A stretch of DNA of 30,075 nt from JABWBD01 sp040768665. GTDB lineage: Bacteria; Planctomycetota; Planctomycetia; Pirellulales; Thermoguttaceae. The stretch lies in assembly GCA_040768665.1 (NCBI GenBank), contig JAXGMN010000092.1:1-30075 (forward strand), read 5' to 3'. The notes under the pieces are model-generated. The model was not told the DNA's origin, searched no databases, and saw only the letters and a program-made list of their open reading frames with translations. A program made the translations under genes and the position numbers. This document shows positions 15,561 through 22,858 of this stretch, one piece after another. Every line of letters begins with the position of its first letter. Position 1 is the stretch's first letter.

Positions 15561-18347
15561 ATGACCCGTGTCCGCCGTACCGCGTCGAAACCGAACAAGA
15601 CAATCCGCCTGGAAAGTGCTCAGAGCACGTCCGCCGCGCCGGAAAAGCAACTCGCCCAGCAGACGGTCGTGGTGATCCTTGCCGCGGGCAAAGGGACCCG
15701 CATGGGACGAAGCGATCTGGGCAAAGTCTGCCTGGAGATCGACTCCGTGCCCGCGATCAATCGGCAGATCCGCGTGTTCCAGACCCGCGGATTCAGCCGG
15801 TTCCTGCTGGTCGTCGGCGCCCGCGCCGAGCGGGTGATGGAGACGGTCACCCGCGAATTCCCCGGTGTGCTGTACGTCCACCAGGAACCGCAGTTGGGCA
15901 CCGGCCATGCCGCCCGGCTGGCTGCCGAGGCCCTCGAGGAGTTCGGCTTCCGCGGCAATGTGCTGGTGAGCATGGGCGACAAGTATCTCGAAGACTCGGC
16001 CATCGACGCCCTGGTGAGCGGCTTTGTCAAGCAGCAGGCGGACATGGCCCTGCTGGTCGTCCCGCCTAGCCGGGCCACGCAGGACTCGGTCGGCCGTGTG
16101 CTGGTCAGTGACGGCGGACAGGCGCTGGCGATCCTCGAACGAACGGATCGGGCCCGACTGGAAATCGCCGAAGCCCTCGACCAGATCCTGGCCACCCGCG
16201 GCAGGCTTACGGCGGCAGGCATCCGCCAACTCGTCGATTCGCATCTGCCCGATCGGAAACGCCAGGCCAGGGCGGTCGGTCCGCTGCTCGAGTTGGCCGA
16301 CGGCGACAAACCGGTGGATCTCGAAAAAGTCGCGGCCCTGGTGCAGCAGTGGCGGGAGTGGCTCGAGGTGGAGGGAAGACAGTACGGCGTGCGGCAGATC
16401 CAGCGGCTCTCGAAGTACACCAACCCCAGTCTCTACCTGTTTCGCGACGAGGTCTTCTTCGAAGGGGTTCGCCGACTGGACAACGACAACGCCCAGGGCG
16501 AGTACTACCTGACCGACGTCGTTCGGCACCTCGCGCAGACCAAGGACCAGGCCGGCGAGCCGCGCTACCGGGTGCGCGCGGTGCCGATCGAGCACCCGGA
16601 GTGGATCCAGGGATTCAATTCGCCGGACGAGCTGCTGGCGATCCAGGACTACCTGCGGCGGAAGAATCGCTCGGCGGGGTCAACGGCCGCTGCGGCGGCA
16701 CGGCCTCAGCTCAAGCCGAACCAGTACGCAACCGTCCAGCAGTGGCTCAAGAAGATCGAGCAGGGCCGGCCGAGCATCGGCCGCTGGATCCGCCGGATCT
16801 ACGGCGATCACCCGGAGCTGCACGAGGCCCGGCTTCGCGACCTCGCGCGCGTGCTGGACTGCTATGGCCGGCGATTCGGCTACCAGGAGAAAGTTGCCAT
16901 CGTCCGTGCACCCGGACGGGTGAACCTTATGGGCCGCCACGTCGATCACCGCGGCGGCACGACCAACTTCCTGGCCATCGATCGGGAGACGCTGGCCGTG
17001 GCAGGGATCCGCCAGGACAACCGCGTGGTGGCCGTGAACGTGCAGCCGAGCAAGTTCAAGCCGGTCGAGTTCTCCATCGGCGAGGTAATGGGCCGGTTCG
17101 CCTTCAGCGACTGGATCAACTTCATCGAGAGCCCCTGGGTGAAGGACATGCTCCGCAACGCGGTCGGCAACTGGGGCAACTACATCAAGGCCGCCGTGCT
17201 CCGGCTGCAGCATCGCTATCCGGAGGTGAAGGTCAAGGGCGTGAACCTGGCGGTTTCGGGCAACGTGCCGATCGCCGCGGGGCTGTCGAGTAGCTCCACC
17301 CTGGTCGTGGCCACGCTGCAGGCGGCCATCGCGCTGAACAACTTCGAGCTGACCAGCCGGCAGTTCATCGATCTCTGCGGCGAAGGGGAATGGTTCGTCG
17401 GCTCGCGCGGCGGGGCGGGCGACCACGCGGCGATCTACCTGGGCCAGCGCAGCAAGATCGCCCACGTCGGCTACCTGCCGTTCCGCGTGGAGAAGATCAT
17501 CGACGCCCCGTGCGACTACCAGGTGCTGATCGCCAACAGCCACATCCGCGCGGCAAAGAGCGCCGGCTCGAAACACCAGTTCAACGCCCGGATCGCCGAC
17601 TACAATCTCGGCCTGGCGCTGTTAAGGCAGCGATGCCCGGAGATCGCCGGCGTGGTCGAGCACCTCCGCGACGTCGATCCGGAGAAGCTCGGATGCTCGA
17701 CGAGCACGATCTATCGCTGGCTGTTGAAGATTCCCTCGGTGATGCGCCGCAAGGATTTCCAGTCGATGCTGTCGCGGGAGCACCAGGCCCTCCTCGCGAT
17801 GAGCTTTGCCAGCCACGACGAGCCGCCGGAGTATCATCCACGCGGCGTGCTCCTTTACGGAATCGCGGAGATCCTCCGCAGCCGTCTGGCGGTCGGGCTG
17901 TTGGAGGCCGGGCGGATCGAGGAGTTCGGCGACTTGATGCGGATCAGCCACGACGGCGACCGGGTGAGCCGCCCGGATGCCGACGGAGTGTACCGGCCGA
18001 GCGAAGAGGACACGAGCGACGCCTGCCTCAATCGGCTGATCGACGACCTGGCGAGCGAAGATCCCCAGCGGGTCTTGGGCGCGCAACTTTACCGGCAGCC
18101 GGGAAGCTATGCGTGCAGCACTCCGGAAATCGACCACATGGTGGACATTGCGTCGCGCGTGCCGGGAGTCGCCGGCGCACAGATCGCCGGAGCGGGCCTG
18201 GGCGGGTGCATCATGGTGCTGGCCCGCAAGGAAGCCGTGGAGTCGGTTCGCCGGGCTCTCATTCGAGAGTACTACAAACCCGCCGGCCTGAAACCGGCCG
18301 TCCTTGCCTGCACCGCGGTGGAAGGCGCGGGCCTGGTGGAGTTCTAG
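15561..18347 (+). CDS. Bifunctional sugar-1-phosphate nucleotidyltransferase / GHMP (galactokinase-like) sugar kinase
   Basis: A 928-aa cytoplasmic fusion. Residues about 35-370 are a GlmU-type nucleotidyltransferase: LAAGKGTRMG (40-49) with K55 following, LGTGHAA (112-118), NAQGEYYLTD (310-319) and EHPEWIQGFN. Residues about 440-928 are a GHMP kinase of the galactokinase group: APGRVNLMGRHVDHRGG (450-466), GNVPIAAGLSSSS (567-579), GGAGDH with the likely catalytic D621, and a C-terminal AGAGLGGC. The galactokinase signature normally reads GEHxDY; here it is GRHVDH, so the sugar-contacting Glu is Arg459. The expected role is salvage: phosphorylate a free sugar at C1, then make the NDP-sugar, as FKP does for fucose but with different domain families. 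The sugar is unknown; galactose or galacturonate are candidates. ATG 15561 was chosen because upstream sequence is not domain-like; the RBS is weak. Confidence 0.85.
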   Translation: MTRVRRTASKPNKTIRLESAQSTSAAPEKQLAQQTVVVILAAGKGTRMGRSDLGKVCLEIDSVPAINRQIRVFQTRGFSRFLLVVGARAERVMETVTREFPGVLYVHQEPQLGTGHAARLAAEALEEFGFRGNVLVSMGDKYLEDSAIDALVSGFVKQQADMALLVVPPSRATQDSVGRVLVSDGGQALAILERTDRARLEIAEALDQILATRGRLTAAGIRQLVDSHLPDRKRQARAVGPLLELADGDKPVDLEKVAALVQQWREWLEVEGRQYGVRQIQRLSKYTNPSLYLFRDEVFFEGVRRLDNDNAQGEYYLTDVVRHLAQTKDQAGEPRYRVRAVPIEHPEWIQGFNSPDELLAIQDYLRRKNRSAGSTAAAAARPQLKPNQYATVQQWLKKIEQGRPSIGRWIRRIYGDHPELHEARLRDLARVLDCYGRRFGYQEKVAIVRAPGRVNLMGRHVDHRGGTTNFLAIDRETLAVAGIRQDNRVVAVNVQPSKFKPVEFSIGEVMGRFAFSDWINFIESPWVKDMLRNAVGNWGNYIKAAVLRLQHRYPEVKVKGVNLAVSGNVPIAAGLSSSSTLVVATLQAAIALNNFELTSRQFIDLCGEGEWFVGSRGGAGDHAAIYLGQRSKIAHVGYLPFRVEKIIDAPCDYQVLIANSHIRAAKSAGSKHQFNARIADYNLGLALLRQRCPEIAGVVEHLRDVDPEKLGCSTSTIYRWLLKIPSVMRRKDFQSMLSREHQALLAMSFASHDEPPEYHPRGVLLYGIAEILRSRLAVGLLEAGRIEEFGDLMRISHDGDRVSRPDADGVYRPSEEDTSDACLNRLIDDLASEDPQRVLGAQLYRQPGSYACSTPEIDHMVDIASRVPGVAGAQIAGAGLGGCIMVLARKEAVESVRRALIREYYKPAGLKPAVLACTAVEGAGLVEF

Positions 18348-18373
18348 CCACGATCGCTGCTGAATGTTCTGTC

Positions 18374-18616
18374 ATGGACAAGGACTTGAGAAAGATAAAA
18401 CGGAGAGGCTTCGCTCTTGACCGAGTGCTGATCGTGGAAGACACGCCGGAGAACGTCTGCCGACACTACGGGAATGCGATTTACGTCACCTCGTATACGG
18501 GGCAATCGGGCGACCAGGAACTTCTGCTTCTGGGGCGCTACTTGGCCTCCATTCACGAAACCAGAAATGTCCGCCGTCTTGAGAAAAGAGGATGGCGACA
18601 GGGACGAACTTGCTGA
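18374..18616 (+). pseudogene. Truncated NIF-type HAD phosphatase (C-terminal remnant)
   Basis: An 80-codon frame starting 26 bp after the kinase-fusion gene. The sequence KDLRKIKRRGFALDRVLIVEDTPENV, continued by YGNAIYV and ending IEKRGWR-like (RRLEKRGWRQ), matches the C-terminal half of bacterial NLI-interacting-factor (NIF/FCP1-like) HAD phosphatases. These normally read ...RVLIVDDTPxKxxxNYGNAIxV...EKRGWR and are about 160-180 aa long. The N-terminal catalytic DxDxT half is absent, and upstream sequence belongs to the kinase gene. The motif-IV-like DD is now ED. It is most likely a remnant left by a deletion or rearrangement, possibly still translated. A genuine short protein is less likely. 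Confidence 0.7.
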
Positions 18617-19007
18617 ATGATCTCCTGGATGTCGGCTCAGTGTTCTGCCTGCTGATTGGAGACGTTTAACAGCACCTCGCAGCCCCCCCTCAGTAATGAC
18701 CTTTGCCCCATCCCCGTTCGGGTGCAACTCATCACCGAGGTGCCCGTCTGTCAGCCGCGAGCAGATGTCAGCCAGCGGGAACCTGGGTCGTCGAGCAGGC
18801 GAACGGCAAAAAGGGAGTCACCGGCTTGACAGGACAAGAGTATTCGGCCGACAATCCTAGTCTGCGCCGTTCGCCAATCGGCGGACAGCGAGCTTTCTTC
18901 CGTCGCTGAACCGTTTCTTCGAGACCTCGACCAGCGGTGGTCATGGCAGTTCGATACGTTTGGCGTCTGGAGCCTCTGCACTCCTACGGATGGGTATTCG
19001 GGATTCG
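18617..19007. other. Intergenic region upstream of the beta-CASP gene
   Basis: 391 bp with no gene seen. It contains the promoter candidate at 18826-18855, a hairpin-like CCCGTTCGGG near 18715, the palindrome-like CACCGAGGTG near 18735, and two direct copies of TGTCAGCC about 17 bp apart near 18750-18775. Their function is unknown. The far left part may be decayed sequence continuing from the phosphatase remnant. Confidence 0.4.
18826..18855 (+). promoter_or_regulatory. Promoter of the beta-CASP/dsRBD nuclease gene
   Basis: A perfect -35 TTGACA (18826-18831), 18-bp spacer and -10 GACAAT (18850-18855, four of six). The predicted start near 18862 gives a leader of about 145 nt. Confidence 0.5.
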
Positions 19008-21458
19008 ATGCCTGACGCGAACTCGATTGAAATCTCTTTCTTGGGAGGCGCCAGTGCAATCGGCGCTTCCTGCACCCTGGTCCGCGTGGCCGGGGCTGCT
19101 TTTCTCGTCGATTGCGGAGTACGGTACTCCGGGGCGAGTCCACTTCCCGACTTGTCGGCGCTGGCCGATACGCGGTTGGACGCAATCCTGGTGACGCACG
19201 CCCACATGGACCACTCCGGCGCGCTGCCGGTGGTGGCGGAAGCGTGCCCGGCCGCGCCGGTGCTGGCCACGCCGCCCACGATCGACCTGGTCGGAATCCT
19301 GCTCCGCGATTCGGTGCGGCTGATGAACGCGCCCGACCGCGAGGCGGAGGTGCCGCTGTATACCGAGCAGCAGGTGGACCGGCTGCTGGGATCGATGACG
19401 CCGGTGAAGTACCACCAGCCCATCCGGGTCGGCGACATCGAGATCCGTTGGCTGCCGGCGTCGCATATCCTCGGCGCGGCGATGATCCTGATGAAGACGC
19501 CGGTCGGCACGGTCCTGTTCACCGGCGACTACAGCGTGTCCGCCCAGCAGACCGTACCGGCGCTGGCGCGGCCTGACTTTCAGGCGGATCTGGTGGTCAG
19601 CGAATCGACCTACGGCGAACGGCTGCACGAAGATCGCAACGTCGCGGAAGAGCGGTTGCTGGGGCAGGTTCGCGAGGTGGTCGAGCGGGGAGGGCGGGTG
19701 CTGATTCCGGCGTTCGCCGTGGGCCGCGCGCAGGAGGTCTTGCTGATTCTCAAGCGGGCAATACGGGGTGGAAGCTTGCCGGAGGTACCGGTTTTTGTCG
19801 ACGGCATGGTCCGCGCGGTCTGCGAAGTGTACCGCCGCCATGAGCCGTACGTGTCGCGCCAGCTTGTGCACGAGATCCGCCGTACACCGCACGCCTTCTA
19901 CACCGACTCGATCCAGCCGGTCGCCCGGCGCGAAGACCGCGAACGAGTGCTCAAGACCTCGCCCTGCGTGATCGTTGCCTCCAGCGGCATGCTCTCAGGC
20001 GGGCCGTCGGCGGGCTACTGCGCCGAGTTGGCCCGAAATGCCAACGACGCCGTCCTCTTGACCGGCTACCAGGACGAGGAATCGCCGGGCCGGGCTCTGC
20101 TCGAGCTGGCGCGCTCTGAAGGCCCGAAAGACTTGCGGCTCGGACAGGCGATGGTGCCGGTGAGCTGCCTGTTCGGAACGTATGGCCTGTCGGCCCACGC
20201 CGACCGCATGCAGATGGTATCGCTCCTCGAGGCGACTTCGCCGCGGACCGTCGTGCTCGTTCACGGGGACGCAGGGGCCAAGGAGTCGCTCGCGCGCAGC
20301 CTGCAATGCCGCGACGTGGTTTGCGGACGCGACGGGCTGGTGATCGCGCGCAGCTACTCGCCGCGGAGCACGGTTCGGCGCGCCGTCCCGCCCGTGCCGA
20401 CCGCGGACGATGTGGATATCGACCGCGCACGCAACCTGCTGGGGCCGGCGCGCGAGGCACCGCTGCGAACGGCCGCCGTGGCCGAAGCGTGGTTTGGAGA
20501 ACCCGTCGATCGTTCGGCGGCGGAGCAACTGGCCCGCGTGCTGGAATCGGTGGGCCTGGTTCGCCGCGACGATCACCGCCGCGACCGCCTGTGGGTGCTC
20601 GGGGTCCACGAAAGCGGGCTTTTCCCGGAAGAGGCGGAGTTGGAAGAGCAACTTAAGGAAGCAAACCCCAAGGGGCGGCTGTTGGAGTTCTGTATGCGGA
20701 TGCGGATCGACTCGCCCGTGTCGGAGATGCAAACGCAAGGGGCTTTTTACGAAGCCAGGATGTCGCTGGGCTATGCCGGGCAGACGCTCGACAGCGGGGT
20801 CTTCCGAGCGGCCTCGAAGAAGACGGCGGAACAGATGGCCGCACAAGCCCTGCTGAACCTGGTTGCGCAACGGGAGGATGACGACGAAGTCGTGCGTGTG
20901 ACCGACGACGAGGCGAACCGGCTGCAGTCGGCCAATCCGAAGGGGAAGCTGCTGGAGTGGTGCGCCCGGTCGAAGACGCCGCCGCCTCATTTCCAGCGCG
21001 ACGCCTCTGCCGACGGATATCGCATCCGCGCGGTCCTGGCGCCAAGCAGGCCCGAAGAAATCACGTCGCGATGGTATGTGGCCCCCAAGCTGAAAACGGC
21101 GGAGCACGCGGCCGCCGAGGCCGTCTTGAAGCAATTGCCAGGCGAACCGGAAGCAGAACCCTCGCTCGCGGCGCCGGCGACGCAGTCCGCCACCGAGCCG
21201 CCGGCCGGGCCGAACCCGGTATCCGCGATCAACGAACTCCGGCAGGCCGGGCTGCTGGAAGCCGCCGGCTATGACTTGCTCGATCAGAAAGGCCCCAGCC
21301 ACCAGCCCACCTTCGTCATGACAGCATGGGCGAAGACTCCGGACGGGGGAACGTTGCGATCCGAGCCCACCGGCGCGCCGTCGAAAAAGGCTGCCCAAAC
21401 GGCCGCCGCCGAGCGTCTCCTTTTGCTCCTGGTTGCGGAAGGTATCACCCGGCGTTGA
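19008..21458 (+). CDS. Metallo-beta-lactamase/beta-CASP nuclease with three C-terminal dsRNA-binding domains
   Basis: An 816-aa cytoplasmic protein. Residues 7-450 form a CPSF73-like (COG1236) beta-CASP nuclease with all hallmark motifs: HAHMDH (64-69), H153 in ASHILG, D174 in FTGDYS, motif A ESTYG (199-203), motif B H397 in GLSAHAD and motif C H419 in VHGD. Residues about 465-535 look like a small winged-helix-type domain. Three dsRNA-binding motifs follow: 552-620 (NPKGRLLEF ... AASKKTAEQMAAQALL), 642-711 (NPKGKLLEW ... LKTAEHAAAEAVLKQL) and 735-810 (NPVSAINEL ... PSKKAAQTAAAERLL). The second is weaker in its KKxAxxxAA part. It should cut RNA that is structured or double-stranded (inference). 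I chose ATG 19008, close to the first beta-strand; ATG 18990 and TTG 18960 are alternatives, none with a strong RBS. It forms its own transcription unit. Confidence 0.88.
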   Translation: MPDANSIEISFLGGASAIGASCTLVRVAGAAFLVDCGVRYSGASPLPDLSALADTRLDAILVTHAHMDHSGALPVVAEACPAAPVLATPPTIDLVGILLRDSVRLMNAPDREAEVPLYTEQQVDRLLGSMTPVKYHQPIRVGDIEIRWLPASHILGAAMILMKTPVGTVLFTGDYSVSAQQTVPALARPDFQADLVVSESTYGERLHEDRNVAEERLLGQVREVVERGGRVLIPAFAVGRAQEVLLILKRAIRGGSLPEVPVFVDGMVRAVCEVYRRHEPYVSRQLVHEIRRTPHAFYTDSIQPVARREDRERVLKTSPCVIVASSGMLSGGPSAGYCAELARNANDAVLLTGYQDEESPGRALLELARSEGPKDLRLGQAMVPVSCLFGTYGLSAHADRMQMVSLLEATSPRTVVLVHGDAGAKESLARSLQCRDVVCGRDGLVIARSYSPRSTVRRAVPPVPTADDVDIDRARNLLGPAREAPLRTAAVAEAWFGEPVDRSAAEQLARVLESVGLVRRDDHRRDRLWVLGVHESGLFPEEAELEEQLKEANPKGRLLEFCMRMRIDSPVSEMQTQGAFYEARMSLGYAGQTLDSGVFRAASKKTAEQMAAQALLNLVAQREDDDEVVRVTDDEANRLQSANPKGKLLEWCARSKTPPPHFQRDASADGYRIRAVLAPSRPEEITSRWYVAPKLKTAEHAAAEAVLKQLPGEPEAEPSLAAPATQSATEPPAGPNPVSAINELRQAGLLEAAGYDLLDQKGPSHQPTFVMTAWAKTPDGGTLRSEPTGAPSKKAAQTAAAERLLLLLVAEGITRR

Positions 21459-21514
21459 CGGGCGCCGCGATGGTGAATCTGCAAGACCAAACGCGCCTGC
21501 CGTTTACAGTAGGG

Positions 21515-21557
21515 GCCATCCACCGCCAGGTCAACCAATCCGGTCGAGGTGGACGGC
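21515..21557. terminator. Possible bidirectional terminator between convergent genes
   Basis: Inverted repeat GCCATCCACC (21515-21524) and GGTGGACGGC (21548-21557) with one A-C mismatch and a 23-nt loop. It lies between the nuclease gene (ends 21458) and the convergent hydrolase gene (ends 21578). There is no T-run, so the terminator role is uncertain. Confidence 0.3.
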
Positions 21558-21577
21558 ATGCGGCGATTCACAAAGTG

Positions 21578-22579
21578 TCAGCGTTTGCCCGTCTTGAGCG
21601 TCTCGATCAGGAACTTCTGTGCGTTGGCGTGCTTCACGTCCGGTGCGCCGGGATACACAAGTTCGCACTCCACCCCTACACTGCGGCACTTCTCCTGCAG
21701 TTTCACGCCGAAGTTTGCCGTATGCGTCGGGTCTTTCTGCTCCTGGCCGAGCCCCGGTGGAGTCGAGTGGTGGAGATAGACGGGCGGATCGTCGCCGGAG
21801 ACGTGCTCGAAAGGCGAATACTCCTTGATCCAGGGCAGGATCGTGTCGCGAGCGGCGAGGAACTCGGCGAACTGCAAGTCGCGCGTTCTCGCGTCCGCCG
21901 GATCGGCCATGAATCCGAAGGCGTGCCCTCCGTATCGGCTGTTCGGCGTCCACTCTTTCATCTGCGCGGGGTCGAGCGTCGTCTGCGGCCCGATGACGGC
22001 GGCGCACCACAACCGCGTCGACTCGCGCGCCACCGGGTCGCCGGCGTTGGGGTCGGCCATGTCGTCGTGAAACGCCAACCACAAGCTCGAACAAGCCCCT
22101 GCGGATGTCCCGGACGCGCCGATCCGGCTCTTGTCGATATTCCACTGTTGCGCCTTGCTGCGGACGAACTGCAACGACCGGGCCGCATCGCTCAGTGGCC
22201 AGGAAACCGGCGGCTTCACCCCCGCGATGATCGCCTGGGGCACATAGCGGTAATTGATCGAGACGACCGAGATGCCCCCCGACAGGTATTTCTCGACGCC
22301 GCTGACGAGCGCCTTGTCGCCCCCGACCCAACCTCCGCCATGGATGTAGAACAACAGCGGTGCCGGCTCCGCCGAATCCGCCTTCCAGAAATCCAGCACC
22401 TGCCTCTCGTGATCGCCATAGGCAACGTTCGCCAACGTAGGTTCCGGATTCGCGGGCCTGGCAACTTTTGCCGCAGCCTTCGGCGCGGTGACTGCCGCGG
22501 GCTTGGCCGGTGAGTCGGCCGCAAAGGCCGGGCCGCAGAGCAGGGCTGCGATACAAAGCTGGGAGAGAGCCGCTTTCAT
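21578..22579 (-). CDS. Exported alpha/beta hydrolase (carboxylesterase / BD-FAE-like)
   Basis: A 333-aa protein with a Sec signal (MKAALSQLCIAALLCGPAFAADS) and an A/P/K-rich linker at about 22-48. The alpha/beta-hydrolase-3 motifs are present: oxyanion HGGGW (80-84), nucleophile GTSAG with S159, and a likely catalytic H317 in PDVKHANAQ. The acid is probably in SGDDPPVYLHH. The group includes secreted carboxylesterases and polysaccharide deacetylating or feruloyl esterases. Given the neighbouring polysaccharide enzymes, removal of acetyl or other ester groups from plant-type glycans is plausible but not shown. ATG 22577-22579 begins the signal peptide and has GAGG 8-11 nt upstream; the longer open frame lacks a signal. 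It is divergent from the GH2 gene. Confidence 0.85.
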   Translation of the reverse strand: MKAALSQLCIAALLCGPAFAADSPAKPAAVTAPKAAAKVARPANPEPTLANVAYGDHERQVLDFWKADSAEPAPLLFYIHGGGWVGGDKALVSGVEKYLSGGISVVSINYRYVPQAIIAGVKPPVSWPLSDAARSLQFVRSKAQQWNIDKSRIGASGTSAGACSSLWLAFHDDMADPNAGDPVARESTRLWCAAVIGPQTTLDPAQMKEWTPNSRYGGHAFGFMADPADARTRDLQFAEFLAARDTILPWIKEYSPFEHVSGDDPPVYLHHSTPPGLGQEQKDPTHTANFGVKLQEKCRSVGVECELVYPGAPDVKHANAQKFLIETLKTGKR

Positions 22580-22631
22580 GGTGTTCGCCTCGCAGTCGTG
22601 AAAATGGCCGTCTGTTGAAGTCAAGGATAGC

Positions 22632-22661
22632 AGAATACCAAATGCGCCATCCGATCGGCAA
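22632..22661 (-). promoter_or_regulatory. Promoter of the alpha/beta hydrolase gene
   Basis: On the minus strand: -35 TTGCCG (22656-22661), 18-bp spacer and -10 TATTCT (22632-22637) preceded by TGG (extended -10). The leader is about 45 nt. The hexamers are identical to those at 3738-3766. Confidence 0.45.
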
Positions 22662-22764
22662 GACACGGTCGCGAGGGCCGTCTTGCCGGCGGCGACCGAG
22701 CGTGGAAAACAGTCCCAAATTGAGCCTGCGACTCTTGCGGACAGTAGCCGCACGACGCGCCGGC

Positions 22765-22793
22765 TGGAACGTCCCGATCCGCTTGGTTATGAT
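22765..22793 (+). promoter_or_regulatory. Promoter candidate of the GH2 gene
   Basis: -10 TATGAT (22788-22793, five of six) with a weak -35 TGGAAC (22765-22770) at 17 bp. The predicted start lies about 58 nt before the ATG. Confidence 0.35.
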
Positions 22794-22858
22794 CGGTGAA
22801 CGGCTAGTCCCAGCTCCCTCGGCCTCCACAAGCATCAACCAACCTACGGAGAAACACC

